A DNA stretch of 64,000 nucleotides. Source: Celeribacter baekdonensis B30 (lineage in GTDB: Bacteria > Pseudomonadota > Alphaproteobacteria > Rhodobacterales > Rhodobacteraceae). The notes beneath the pieces are model-generated. The model did not search any database. It worked only from the letters and a program-made list of their open reading frames with translations, and was not told where the DNA came from. Shown here in pieces: positions 32,713-41,657 of this stretch; positions within the stretch are counted from its first letter, which is position 1; every line of letters starts with the position of its first letter. The stretch lies in contig NZ_AMRK01000002.1 of assembly GCF_000299875.1 (NCBI RefSeq), positions 413,382 to 477,381 of the forward strand, in the 5' to 3' direction. A program made the position numbers and the translations under genes.

Positions 32713-33948
32713 ATGCCAATTCTCGTGATGAAATTCGGCGGAACATCCGTCGCCACGCTTGACCGCATCCGCCGCGCCGCAAAGCGCGTGGGGCGTGAGG
32801 TTGCAAATGGCTATGACGTGATCGTCATCGTCTCTGCCATGTCGGGCGAAACCAACAAACTCGTCGGTTTCGTCAATGAAACCTCGCCGATGTATGATGC
32901 GCGTGAATATGACGCCGTGGTGTCCTCGGGCGAGAACGTGACGGCGGGGCTGATGGCGTTGACCTTGCAAGAGATGGACGTGCCCGCTCGCTCCTGGCAG
33001 GGCTGGCAAGTGCCGCTCAAGACCAATTCCGCCCACGGCGCCGCGCGGATCGAAGAGATCCCGACCGACAATATCTTGGCCAAATTCGGCGAGGGCATGA
33101 AAGTGGCTGTCGTGGCGGGGTTCCAAGGCATTTCGCATGAAGGCCGGATCACCACGTTGGGCCGGGGTGGATCAGACACCACCGCCGTGGCTTTTGCCGC
33201 CGCTTTTGACGCGGAGCGGTGTGATATCTACACCGATGTGGACGGTGTTTACACCACCGACCCGCGGATCGAAAGCAAAGCCCGCAAGCTCGAGAAAATC
33301 GCCTTTGAAGAGATGCTTGAACTGGCGTCGCTTGGTGCGAAAGTGTTGCAAACCCGCTCCGTCGAATTGGCGATGCGCTTTAACGTCAAACTGCGTGTGC
33401 TGTCCTCGTTCGAGGAATATGACCCCAATGCTGGCACGTTGATCTGTGCCGAGGAGGATATCGTGGAAAACAAACCTGTGGCCGGCGTCGCCGCCTCCCG
33501 CGAAGAAGCCAAAATGACTCTCGTGTCGGTTGCTGACCGTCCCGGCATCGCCGCCGCCATTTTCGGGCCTTTGGCCGAAAGCGGTGTCAACGTCGATATG
33601 ATCATCCAAAACATCTCCGAAGACGGTCGCACCGATATGACCTTTTCCTGTCCGGTGGATCAGGTGGCCCGCGCGAAAGCCGCACTGGATGCCGCCAAAG
33701 AGCGCGGGGACTTTAATTTTGAAGAGCTGATTTCCGACACAACCGTCGCGAAAATTTCGCTCGTTGGCATTGGGATGCGCTCGCAATCCGGTGTGGCCGC
33801 CAAGATGTTCAAAGTGCTCTCTGACGAAGGCATCAACATCAAGGTCATCGCCACCTCCGAGATCAAAATCTCCGTGCTGATCGACCGTAAATACACAGAA
33901 TTGGCGGTTCAGGCCCTGCACGACGCGTTCGAGCTCGACAAAGCCTAA
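32713..33948 (+). CDS. lysC: Aspartate kinase
   Basis: 411 residues. First step of the Lys/Thr/Met pathway: ATP-dependent phosphorylation of aspartate. The N-terminal kinase domain has KFGGTSVA (7-14), VSSGENVTAGL and FTTLGRGGSDTTAVA-like ITTLGRGGSDTTAVA. Two ACT domains (about 265-340 and 345-411) mediate feedback inhibition. The ATG at 32713 begins right at the conserved MPILVMKFGG. It is a monofunctional class II type enzyme, length about 400. A stem-loop terminator follows. The next pathway genes are not adjacent, but thrC is at 46 kb. Confidence 0.93.
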   Translation: MPILVMKFGGTSVATLDRIRRAAKRVGREVANGYDVIVIVSAMSGETNKLVGFVNETSPMYDAREYDAVVSSGENVTAGLMALTLQEMDVPARSWQGWQVPLKTNSAHGAARIEEIPTDNILAKFGEGMKVAVVAGFQGISHEGRITTLGRGGSDTTAVAFAAAFDAERCDIYTDVDGVYTTDPRIESKARKLEKIAFEEMLELASLGAKVLQTRSVELAMRFNVKLRVLSSFEEYDPNAGTLICAEEDIVENKPVAGVAASREEAKMTLVSVADRPGIAAAIFGPLAESGVNVDMIIQNISEDGRTDMTFSCPVDQVARAKAALDAAKERGDFNFEELISDTTVAKISLVGIGMRSQSGVAAKMFKVLSDEGINIKVIATSEIKISVLIDRKYTELAVQALHDAFELDKA

Positions 33949-33978
33949 GCGCGCGCATCGCGTTCAGACGACCCCAGA

Positions 33979-34009
33979 CCCCTGCCTCACTGGCGGGGGT
34001 TTTCTTTTG
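33979..34009 (+). terminator. Rho-independent terminator after lysC
   Basis: Stem CCCCTGCC / GGCGGGGG (one T-G pair) with loop TCACT, followed by TTTTCTTTT. Located about 30 bp after the lysC stop. Confidence 0.85.
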
Positions 34010-34037
34010 AACCGCGCTTCGGCGATTGGCCTAGAGC

Positions 34038-34184
34038 TTCTGGCGCCTCTACGGTATCGGTTTCCTTCTCGCCTTCCTTGGCCTGACCCTCAACACCCCA
34101 TTCCTGCTCTCATTGGGCCTGCTCTCATTGGCCTGCTTTGGCTTGGCCATGCCGGATTTGATCGGATGCTGGGATATTGCCTGA
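34038..34184 (+). pseudogene. Degenerate hydrophobic reading frame, possible gene remnant
   Basis: A 48-codon frame (34038-34184) encodes SFWRLYGIGF-like sequence with two hydrophobic helices (LLAFLGLTL and LLSLGLLSLACFGLAM), ended by a stop. An in-frame TAG sits one codon before it, and no start codon with a ribosome site is present. Direct repeats of CCTGCTCTCATTGG (34103-34117, 34118-34131) lie inside. It could be the remains of a short membrane protein or chance sequence. The rest of 33949-34459 holds the terminator and no gene I can support. Confidence 0.3.
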
Positions 34185-34459
34185 AATCCAACGACCGTTT
34201 TGACATCTCCCACTTGAGTCGGATCGGCAAAACCGCAGCTAAAATCGCAACTCAAATCGAAGTGCGCGTCACTGAGGTCGCCACAGGTCAGGGGGGTGTT
34301 CTTTCTGCGCATGCAGCATCAAGGCACAGAATTTTCTGCACTTTTTCCGCGCAATTCTTTGCTCACAACCGCTCTTAAGGTTGATTTCCTCTGGGCAATC
34401 GCCACATCAGTGCTCTAAACATGAGACGCCAAAAACAGGCGCGAAGGGAACGGCGGGAC

Positions 34460-36712
34460 ATGCCCCAACATCTGGAATCTGAGAGCCGGAAACTGCTTGG
34501 TCGGCTGCGCGACACGCTTGCCGAAAGCAGTGCTGGCCAAACCCGTCTGGATCGCATCACCCATCTGATCGCGGACAGCATGTATACCGAAGTCTGTTCG
34601 ATCTACCTGTTTCGCGATTCCGATACGCTTGAACTCTGCGCCACCGAAGGTCTCAAGGCCGAAGCCGTCCACAAAACCCGGATGCGCGTCGGAGAGGGGC
34701 TTGTCGGCCGTGTCGCGCGCGCGCGCAGCATCGTCAACACCGCTGACGCGCCCTCTGAGCGCGGCTTTCGCTATATGCCCGAAACGGGCGAAGAGATTTA
34801 TTCCTCTTTCCTTGGTCTACCGATCCAACGTCTGGGCGAAATCCTAGGCGTCTTGGTGGTTCAATCGAAGGAGGCGCGGGAGTTTTCCGGCGATGAAATC
34901 TATGCGCTTGAAGTGGTCGCCATGGTGCTGGCCGAAATGACCGAACTCGGCGCGTTCATTTCCGAAGAAGGCGGTATGGCCGCGCTGCACCAACACCCGG
35001 TGATGTTCAAGGGCGCAACAGGTCAGGAGGGTGTGGCCGAGGGCAATGTCTATCTGCACGAACCGCGCGTCGTTGTGACCAACCCGGTGGCCGACGATCC
35101 CGAGGCCGAAAAAGTCCGGCTCAAAGCCGCGATCGACACGCTGCGCCTCTCGGTGGACGGCATGCTCGCCACCGTGGAACCGGCGGAAAAAGACCAGCGC
35201 GAGGTGCTTGAGGCCTACCGGATGTTCGCCAATTCGCGCGGCTGGATGCGCCGGATGGAAGAGGACATCGACCGAGGCCTCTCCGCCGAGGCCGCCGTTG
35301 AAAAAGAACAATCCACCGCACGGGGTCGTTTGGCCACCGCCCCCGACCCCTATATGCGCGAGCGACTGCATGATCTCGATGATCTGTCCAATCGCCTGTT
35401 GCGCATTCTGACCGGACAGGGGTCAGAGACCGGGGCGGAAATGCCCGAGAACCCGATCCTCGTTGCCCGCAACATCGGTCCCGGCGAGTTGTTGGATTAT
35501 GGCAAGAACCTCAAAGGCATCGTGTTGGAACAGGGCTCCGTTGGCTCCCATGCCGCCGTGGTGGCGCGCGCCTGGGCGATCCCTTTGGTGATCCATGCCG
35601 AGGGCATCACCACCGAGGCGTTGAACGGCAATGCGATCCTGATTGATGGTGATCAAGGCATCGCGCACCTGCGGCCCGACGACACTGTCACCCTTGCCTT
35701 TCGCGACAAAATCGCGATGCAGGCCGAGGCACAAAAACGCTATGCGGGTCTCGTGGGTCTGCCGGCCGAAACCGCCTGTGGCAAAACCATCGCCATGCAT
35801 ATGAACGCGGGGCTGATGGCCGATCTGCCGTCTCTGGCCACCTCTGGCGCGGAGGGCGTCGGGCTGTTTCGCACCGAATTGCAATTCCTGATCCGCAACA
35901 AAGTCCCGCGTCGGGGCGAGTTGGCAACGATCTATGCGCAAGTCATGGACGCCGCGCGCGGCAAGCCCGTGGTGTTTCGCACTCTCGACATCGGCTCCGA
36001 TAAGGTGCTGCCCTATATGAAGCCGCAGGACGAGCCAAACCCGGCGATGGGCTGGCGTGCGATCCGGGTTGGGTTGGACAAACGCGGCGTCATGCGGATG
36101 CAGCTTCAGGCCCTGACGCGCGCCGCCGCAGGCCGCCCGCTGACCGTTATGTTCCCTTTCGTGGCCCAGTTCGAAGAATTCCGCCAAGCCCGTGCGATCC
36201 TGATGGAAGTTCTGGACAGCGAGGCGAAACTCGGCCACGCTCCCCCCGCCTCAATCAAGGTCGGCGCGATGTTGGAAACGCCTTCTCTGGCCTTTGCCCC
36301 GGATCGATTTTTCGAGGAAACCGACTTTATTTCCATCGGTGGCAATGACCTGAAACAGTTCTTTTTTGCCGCAGATCGTGAAAATGAACGGGTCCGCAAG
36401 CGCTATGACACGCTGAATTATTCCTTCCTCAGCTTCATCCGCCAAATCGTCGCCCGCTGTGACCGATTTGGGACGCCGGTGTCCTTTTGTGGTGAAGATG
36501 CCGGGCGTCCGCTCGAGGCCATCGCACTGACCGCCATGGGCGTGCGCACGCTCTCGATGCGCCCGGCCTCAATTGGTCCGGTGAAATCGGTGTTGCGCCG
36601 GTTGGACTTGAATGAAGTGACGGCCGTGATCGACGAGGCTGCCGCCCGTGGTGCGCAATCGGTGCGCGCAGATTTGATCGCCTATCTGGCGAACCACGGC
36701 ATGATTGCTTAA
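34460..36712 (+). CDS. ptsP: PEP-protein phosphotransferase of the nitrogen PTS (EI-Ntr)
   Basis: 750 residues. An N-terminal GAF domain (about 20-165) precedes the enzyme I core: phosphohistidine site GSHAAVVAR with H364, the PEP-binding TIM barrel with GLFRTELQFL and LDIGSDKVLPY, and SFCGEDAGRP with C677. It transfers phosphate from PEP to NPr, a regulatory relay for nitrogen and potassium, not a sugar importer. The start 34460 (MPQHLESESRKLL) is the family-typical N-terminus; the earlier ATG lacks that match. lysC upstream is a common neighbour in alphaproteobacteria. Confidence 0.92.
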   Translation: MPQHLESESRKLLGRLRDTLAESSAGQTRLDRITHLIADSMYTEVCSIYLFRDSDTLELCATEGLKAEAVHKTRMRVGEGLVGRVARARSIVNTADAPSERGFRYMPETGEEIYSSFLGLPIQRLGEILGVLVVQSKEAREFSGDEIYALEVVAMVLAEMTELGAFISEEGGMAALHQHPVMFKGATGQEGVAEGNVYLHEPRVVVTNPVADDPEAEKVRLKAAIDTLRLSVDGMLATVEPAEKDQREVLEAYRMFANSRGWMRRMEEDIDRGLSAEAAVEKEQSTARGRLATAPDPYMRERLHDLDDLSNRLLRILTGQGSETGAEMPENPILVARNIGPGELLDYGKNLKGIVLEQGSVGSHAAVVARAWAIPLVIHAEGITTEALNGNAILIDGDQGIAHLRPDDTVTLAFRDKIAMQAEAQKRYAGLVGLPAETACGKTIAMHMNAGLMADLPSLATSGAEGVGLFRTELQFLIRNKVPRRGELATIYAQVMDAARGKPVVFRTLDIGSDKVLPYMKPQDEPNPAMGWRAIRVGLDKRGVMRMQLQALTRAAAGRPLTVMFPFVAQFEEFRQARAILMEVLDSEAKLGHAPPASIKVGAMLETPSLAFAPDRFFEETDFISIGGNDLKQFFFAADRENERVRKRYDTLNYSFLSFIRQIVARCDRFGTPVSFCGEDAGRPLEAIALTAMGVRTLSMRPASIGPVKSVLRRLDLNEVTAVIDEAAARGAQSVRADLIAYLANHGMIA

Positions 36713-36721
36713 ATTTATGAA

Positions 36722-37492
36722 TTAACGCTTCATTTCGACCCGCAACAGCTCTTTGAGCTGATCAAAACTCTGATCGCTGTCCTCGGCCAAACGCAACATA
36801 CCAAAGCTGACATGGGCCATGTCCTGATAATAGGCGGTGTAGGCGTAATTGGTTATAGCTCCGGCAACAGCGCCCAAAATCGGCACGGTTTGCGCCGCGA
36901 GTTTTTGCCCCAACACCACCGACAGGCGGGGCGCGACACGGGCGATGATCCCGTTCAATGTCGCCCCGGTCAAGGTCGTGCGTGTCGCCAGAAACCCAAG
37001 GTCGGCGCCGTCATCAGTCTCCAAAGGGCCTGCGGCGGCAAAGACTTGGATACAGGCTTTACGGATGTCCTCGCGCTCCGGGTCAAACCCGTATTCTTCC
37101 GCCACATTTTGAATGGCATGGAGCAACACGGTCGTGGTCACCGGCAATTCAGCCAAGGCCGTTGGCAATCCGCCCGCCCCACCCGCCGCGCCCAAACCGC
37201 AGGTCACAGCCCGCGACAGCCATGTGGTGCCCTTGACCGTGCGCCGCCCGCGCGCCGCTCCATCAAAAGCCAGTTCAAGCGCCGAAAGCGTTGCCCCTTC
37301 AAGATGTGCGCGCACAGGTTTTGGCAATTTGCCAAACAGCCCGTCCGCCGTGCCGCCCACGAGGTTCAAAAGCTGCATCCCCGGCGTGTTGGCACGTTTG
37401 AGCCGACGCGCAAGGGCGCGAATGGCCTCCGGAGTCGGAGCTTGCAACACGGCGTTGTCACCGTCGGTCAGGGCGGGTGTTTTTTGTTTCAT
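36722..37492 (-). CDS. EcsC family protein
   Basis: 256 residues. The EcsC pattern is seen: an N-terminal helical region (AIRALARRLKRAN), then a glycine-rich hydrophobic core GLGAAGGAGGLPTALAELPVTTTVLLHAIQ (over about 110-140) and VPILGAVAGAITNYAYTAYY near 205-225, with a helical C-terminus. Such proteins may associate with membranes; function is unknown in most species. ATG 37492 chosen because the sequence is protein-like from there. It is convergent with ptsP, 9 bp apart, and follows the GNAT gene with about 50 bp between. Confidence 0.82.
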   Translation of the reverse strand: MKQKTPALTDGDNAVLQAPTPEAIRALARRLKRANTPGMQLLNLVGGTADGLFGKLPKPVRAHLEGATLSALELAFDGAARGRRTVKGTTWLSRAVTCGLGAAGGAGGLPTALAELPVTTTVLLHAIQNVAEEYGFDPEREDIRKACIQVFAAAGPLETDDGADLGFLATRTTLTGATLNGIIARVAPRLSVVLGQKLAAQTVPILGAVAGAITNYAYTAYYQDMAHVSFGMLRLAEDSDQSFDQLKELLRVEMKR

Positions 37493-37542
37493 GTATGATA
37501 ATTGGGGGGACTGTCGGGCTTTGCCAAGTCCCAGATGGGCGC

Positions 37543-38034
37543 TCAATCGTCTTTATGCACCAGTCCGGACACGGTATCCCACGCACCGGGCCGCAATGCC
37601 ACTCCCAAAACCCGGTCCGGGTTGGTTGGTGGCGGCATTTCGACATGGTCCAGTTTTTCAAAGCCAAAGCGGGCATAATAGGGCTCATCCCCGACCAAAA
37701 GCACCCGCTCCCAGCCCAGTTTGACCGCCTCGGCCATGGCTTCGGTGATCAACAATCCGCCCAAACCCTCGCCTTGCCGTGTCGGGTGAACGGCCACGGG
37801 GCCAAGCAACAAAGCGCGATCTTCTCCCGTGCCCACCCGGATCGGCCAAAACCGGATGACGGCGGCCAAAATCCCATCTGGATCGCGCGCCACGAGGCAA
37901 AGATCGGACACTTTTTCAACGCCATCCCGCAATCGGTACGAGGACAACAGTTCGCGCCCAGGCGCGAAACAGGTGTCATAGAGGTTCTCAACCTCCCAGT
38001 AATCATCCGCCGTTTCAACTTCGAGCTGATACAC
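37543..38034 (-). CDS. GNAT N-acetyltransferase (YhbS-like)
   Basis: 163 residues. Single GNAT domain: acetyl-CoA site motif LGPVAVHPTRQGEGLGGLL (about 77-95, R-x2-G-x-G), then VLLVGDEPYYARFGFEKL, the YhbS pattern. N-terminal strands include CFAPGRELLSSYRLRDG. Acceptor unknown. It is followed by the EcsC gene on the same strand. Confidence 0.85.
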   Translation of the reverse strand: MYQLEVETADDYWEVENLYDTCFAPGRELLSSYRLRDGVEKVSDLCLVARDPDGILAAVIRFWPIRVGTGEDRALLLGPVAVHPTRQGEGLGGLLITEAMAEAVKLGWERVLLVGDEPYYARFGFEKLDHVEMPPPTNPDRVLGVALRPGAWDTVSGLVHKDD

Positions 38035-38107
38035 GCCTGCCCCTGCCCTTGTCCTTCTTTGACCGAACCCGCAATGCGCCCGGATTTTGGCTCGAAATCC
38101 CGCGAAA

Positions 38108-38148
38108 GCGTTTTACGAAAATCGACCCCGGTGATTTTCGTAAAACGC
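38108..38148. repeat. Perfect 16-bp inverted repeat
   Basis: GCGTTTTACGAAAATC (38108-38123) and GATTTTCGTAAAACGC (38133-38148) are perfect complements around a 9-base loop. It lies between the divergent GNAT and flavin-reductase genes. No T tract follows, so it is not a standard terminator; it could be a dispersed palindromic element or an operator. Confidence 0.9.
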
Positions 38149-38202
38149 CGTGCAACAGCCTGATGTCGCGGGCCTTTTCAAGGCCCCCCTGCCTCAAGTG
38201 AA

Positions 38203-38231
38203 TTGAAAAGGCTTTAACACGGCGCTAGATG
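38203..38231 (+). promoter_or_regulatory. Possible sigma70-type promoter for the flavin reductase gene
   Basis: TTGAAA (38203-38208) and TAGATG (38226-38231) with 17-bp spacing, about 33 bp before the start codon. A GGGCCTT/AAGGCCC hairpin at 38170-38186 lies just upstream. Match only by eye. Confidence 0.35.
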
Positions 38232-38263
38232 AGGGGCAACGCGAAGAAGAGGACAGCGCCAAG

Positions 38264-38848
38264 ATGTTTTATCGACCCACCGAGGGCCACGGCCTGCCGC
38301 ATAATCCGTTCAACGCCATCGTGTCGCCGCGCCCAATCGGCTGGATCTCGTCGCGTTCGGCCACAGGCGTTGAGAACCTCGCACCCTACTCGTTTTTCAA
38401 TGCCGTTGCCTATGTTCCGCCTCAGGTGATGTTTGCCTCGGTCGGCAGCAAAGACAGCATCCGCAACATTCGCGAGACCGGAGAGTTTTGCGTCAATCTG
38501 GTGAGTGCGGCGCAAATCTCTGTGATGAATGCCTCCTCCGAAGCCTTGGACTTTCACGAGGACGAATTCACCCATTCCGGGGCCCTGCGCGCGCCCTGTC
38601 GCGACATCGCCTGTTCGCGGGTCGAAGACGCGCCCGCCGCACTCGAATGCAAAATGACCCAGATTGTGCAACTCGAAGGCAAGGACAACCATGTGGTCTT
38701 TGGCACAGTCGTCGCCATCCACATCCGCCCGGACTGCGTGGTGGACGGACGGTTTGACGCGGTCAAAGCCCGGATGTTGTCGCGCCTTGGCTACCGCGAT
38801 TATGCCGAGGTGACCGAGGTGTTTGAATTGACTCGCCCGAATGATTGA
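38264..38848 (+). CDS. Flavin reductase family protein
   Basis: 194 residues. FMN-binding split-barrel of the flavin-reductase-like group: NPFNAIVSPRPIGWISSRSATG (about 15-36), NLAPYSFFNAVAYVPP and FCVNLVSA. These motifs match the part of the family that binds FMN in an oxidoreductase role, often supplying reduced flavin. Physiological partner unknown. It stands alone between the inverted repeat and map. Confidence 0.85.
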   Translation: MFYRPTEGHGLPHNPFNAIVSPRPIGWISSRSATGVENLAPYSFFNAVAYVPPQVMFASVGSKDSIRNIRETGEFCVNLVSAAQISVMNASSEALDFHEDEFTHSGALRAPCRDIACSRVEDAPAALECKMTQIVQLEGKDNHVVFGTVVAIHIRPDCVVDGRFDAVKARMLSRLGYRDYAEVTEVFELTRPND

Positions 38849-38929
38849 GGGCATGACAGCGAGGCGCGCGCATGCAAAACAGACGCGCCTCACCTACGCA
38901 CGCCGCCTCGATAGAAGGACATGCCCCGC

Positions 38930-39694
38930 ATGACGATCACCCATCAGGACGAGTTGGACGGGTTGAAAGACATCGGCCGGATTGTCGCCAACACGTTGCA
39001 GGTCATGTCGAAAGCGATGGAACCCGGCATGACGACACGCGAACTTGATGACATCGGCAGCGCCTGTCTTGAACGCGTCGGTGCCGTGTCTGCGCCGCGC
39101 GCCACCTATGGGTTTCCGGGCACCACCTGCATCAGTGTGAACGAAGAAATCGCCCATGGCATCCCAGGAGATCGGGTGATCTCTCCCGGCGATCTGGTCA
39201 ATATTGATGTGTCGGCGTCCAAAAATGGCTATTTTGCCGACACTGGTGCGACCCATCGGGTCTCTACCCTGTCGTCCAAATCTGGACCGCAGAAACTGGA
39301 CCGCCTGTGCCGCGATGGCAAACGCGCCATGCAGATCGGGATCGCACAGGTCGGCGCAGACAAACCCTTGGCGGGCATCGGCAATGCCATTGGCCGCTTC
39401 GCACAGGCGCGCGGATACACGCTGATCCGCAATCTCGCCAGCCATGGCGTGGGTCGGGCGTTGCACGAAGACCCTGAGGAAATTGCCACGTGGCCAACGC
39501 GGGGTGACAAACGCCGCATCCGCAAAGGGCTTGTGCTCACCGTCGAACCTTTTCTGTCCACAGGTGGGCTTTGGGCCGACCAAGGCGAGGATGGCTGGAC
39601 CCTTTACAGCACCCCAAGCGCCCCCGTCGTCCAATACGAACACACGGTCGTGGCGACCAGCAAGGGCGCGCTGATTGTGACGCTGCCGGGTTAG
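38930..39694 (+). CDS. map: Methionine aminopeptidase, type I
   Basis: 254 residues. Removes N-terminal Met from new proteins. The metal ligands are in the expected order: VNIDVSASKNGYFADTGAT (Asp pair), SHGVGRALHEDP (His), VEPFL (Glu) and a last Glu in VVQYEHTVV. ATG 38930 is preferred because AGAAGGA lies 10 bases upstream; ATG 38921 is only 1 base from it and would add three residues. A second map gene often exists in this clade. Confidence 0.9.
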   Translation: MTITHQDELDGLKDIGRIVANTLQVMSKAMEPGMTTRELDDIGSACLERVGAVSAPRATYGFPGTTCISVNEEIAHGIPGDRVISPGDLVNIDVSASKNGYFADTGATHRVSTLSSKSGPQKLDRLCRDGKRAMQIGIAQVGADKPLAGIGNAIGRFAQARGYTLIRNLASHGVGRALHEDPEEIATWPTRGDKRRIRKGLVLTVEPFLSTGGLWADQGEDGWTLYSTPSAPVVQYEHTVVATSKGALIVTLPG

Positions 39695-39754
39695 CCTATC
39701 AAACGGTCATGCGGCATCCTCAACGCAACCGTTTTGTGAAAACGACGCGCCTTC

Positions 39755-39790
39755 CAACGGGACGAGGCCACGGACCTCTGACTCCCGTTG
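39755..39790. repeat. Two-part hairpin between map and the transglutaminase gene
   Basis: Outer stem CAACGGGA / TCCCGTTG (39755-39762, 39783-39790) and inner GAGG / CCTC (39764-39767, 39775-39778). No T tract, so it may be an RNA structure near the map 3' end or 5' of the next gene. Confidence 0.5.
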
Positions 39791-39889
39791 AAAGCTGATC
39801 CAAGACCAGATACGGCAGAAAGAGAGAGGGCAGCTTCTCCCCACCCCTGTCGGCTTTGTACTTATTCAGCCACACCCATAGGATACGGA

Positions 39890-40678
39890 ATGCGCATTCA
39901 AATCGACGTCGCGATGACCTACCGCTTTCCAAACCCGAACACGGTGTTTTTGGCGCTTGAGGCGGCTCATGCGCCGGGCCAGGAGATCGTCTATGAAAGC
40001 CTGTTGATTGGCGATGCCGAGATCAGCCGCATCAATGGGGATTCGGATGTGGGTCAGCGCGTCTTTGCCCGCGTGCACGGCTATGAGATGTTGCTCAATT
40101 ACAGTGCGCTGTTGGACATCACCCGCCCGCGCGTCGCCCTTGATGGGCTTGTGGCCGCACCCTGGCATATGTTGCCGAGCGAGGTCGTGCCCTACCTGCG
40201 GCCCTCGCGCTATTGCCAGTCGGATAAATTCGTCAGTTTTGTGAGCAAACGCTTTGGCGGGCTTTCCGGTGGGCAAAAGGTGGCCGCGATCCGCGATTGG
40301 ATCGAAACCAACCTGTCCTATGTCCCCGGAAGCTCCGATACCGACACCAATGTGTTGGAAACCTTCGCCGGACGCCAAGGTGTGTGCCGCGATTACGCCC
40401 ATCTGATGTGTTCGATGGTCCGAGCCGCCCAAATCCCCGCCCGCATGGTCGCCACCTATAGCCCCTATGTCACGCCACAAGATTTCCACGCCGTTGCCGA
40501 AGTCTGGCTCAGTGGCGCGTGGCATTTGGTCGACGCCACGGGCATGTGCCACGCCGATGACATGGCGATCATCTCGGTCGGTCGTGACGCCTACGACATC
40601 GCCTTTATGGAATCACAAGCGCCCGCAGAATTGTGGTATCAATCGGTCTGGGTACAGCGGGTCGAGACGCCCACTTGA
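39890..40678 (+). CDS. Transglutaminase-like domain protein
   Basis: 262 residues, no signal peptide. An N-terminal beta domain (about 1-115) precedes the transglutaminase-like core with the catalytic triad: GVCRDYAHLMCSMVRAAQIP (Cys), DFHAVAEVWL (His) and HLVDATG (Asp). This is the group beside which proteases or peptidases act on protein cross-links. ATG 39890 chosen with GGATACGG upstream. Substrate unknown. Confidence 0.85.
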   Translation: MRIQIDVAMTYRFPNPNTVFLALEAAHAPGQEIVYESLLIGDAEISRINGDSDVGQRVFARVHGYEMLLNYSALLDITRPRVALDGLVAAPWHMLPSEVVPYLRPSRYCQSDKFVSFVSKRFGGLSGGQKVAAIRDWIETNLSYVPGSSDTDTNVLETFAGRQGVCRDYAHLMCSMVRAAQIPARMVATYSPYVTPQDFHAVAEVWLSGAWHLVDATGMCHADDMAIISVGRDAYDIAFMESQAPAELWYQSVWVQRVETPT

Positions 40679-40781
40679 AACGGTTCGCGGCGGGTCCCGC
40701 ATCCGGCGGGCGTAATTGCCCCTTGCGCGCCCTTTTTCTGCGCCGCAAACTTGCATCAACTGGCCATGCAAGGAGACAGCA

Positions 40782-41654
40782 ATGCAGCGAATGATTGGTG
40801 TGATGGGCGGCTCGGGGGTCTATGAGATCGACGGGTTGGAACAAGCCACATGGCAAGAGATCGACACCCCTTGGGGGGCGCCCTCCGATGCGGTTTTGAC
40901 CGGCACGTTGGAGGGCGTCAAAATGGCCTTTCTGCCCCGTCATGGACGCGGCCATGTGCAATCGCCCAGCACCGTGAATTATCGCGCCAATATTGATGCG
41001 ATGAAACAACTCGGCGTCACCGATCTTGTGTCCGTCTCCGCCGTGGGGAGTTTTCGCGAAGAGATGGCACCGGGCGATTTTGTCATTGTCGATCAATTCA
41101 TTGATCGGACATTCGCACGCGAAAAATCATTCTTTGGCACCGGCTGCGTCGCCCATGTGTCGGTCGCCCATCCTGTCTGTGAACGCCTGTCTGGCTTGGC
41201 CTATGAGGCGGCGCGCGCCACTGGCGTGGCGGTCCATAAAGGCGGCACTTACCTCGCCATGGAAGGCCCGCAGTTTTCTTCGATGGCCGAAAGCAAACTG
41301 TACCGCGAGTGGGGCTGTGACGTGATTGGCATGACCAATATGCCCGAGGCGAAACTCGCCCGAGAGGCCGAAATCTGCTACGCCTCCGTCGCCATGGTCA
41401 CCGATTATGACAGTTGGCACCCAGATCACGGCGCGGTCGACATCACCGCGATTTTTGCCACGCTCAAGGCCAACACGCACCACGCCAAAGCACTTGTCGC
41501 GGCCCTGCCCGCGCTGCTGTCCGAGGCCTACGCGCCCTGCGAACACGGCTGTGACCGGGCGCTTGAGTTTGCCATCATGACCGCGCCGGACAGACGCGAT
41601 CCGGCCGTCATCGAAAAACTCTCGACCGTCGCCGGTCGCGTTTTGAAAGGATAA
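40782..41654 (+). CDS. mtnP: S-methyl-5'-thioadenosine phosphorylase
   Basis: 290 residues. Splits MTA with phosphate into adenine and methylthioribose-1-phosphate. Motifs: GVMGGSGVYEIDG (6-18), LPRHGRGH, GGTYLAMEGPQFSS and GMTNMPEAKLAREAE. ATG 40782 follows AAGGAG. The apt gene two positions downstream can reuse the adenine. MTA is produced by polyamine synthesis, which fits the basic amino-acid decarboxylase elsewhere in the window. Confidence 0.93.
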   Translation: MQRMIGVMGGSGVYEIDGLEQATWQEIDTPWGAPSDAVLTGTLEGVKMAFLPRHGRGHVQSPSTVNYRANIDAMKQLGVTDLVSVSAVGSFREEMAPGDFVIVDQFIDRTFAREKSFFGTGCVAHVSVAHPVCERLSGLAYEAARATGVAVHKGGTYLAMEGPQFSSMAESKLYREWGCDVIGMTNMPEAKLAREAEICYASVAMVTDYDSWHPDHGAVDITAIFATLKANTHHAKALVAALPALLSEAYAPCEHGCDRALEFAIMTAPDRRDPAVIEKLSTVAGRVLKG

Positions 41655-41657
41655 GAC

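Noticed and set aside
34007..34378. 123-codon plus-strand frame after lysC
   Set aside because: No ribosome site or recognisable domain; it starts in the terminator tail and its composition is random-like.
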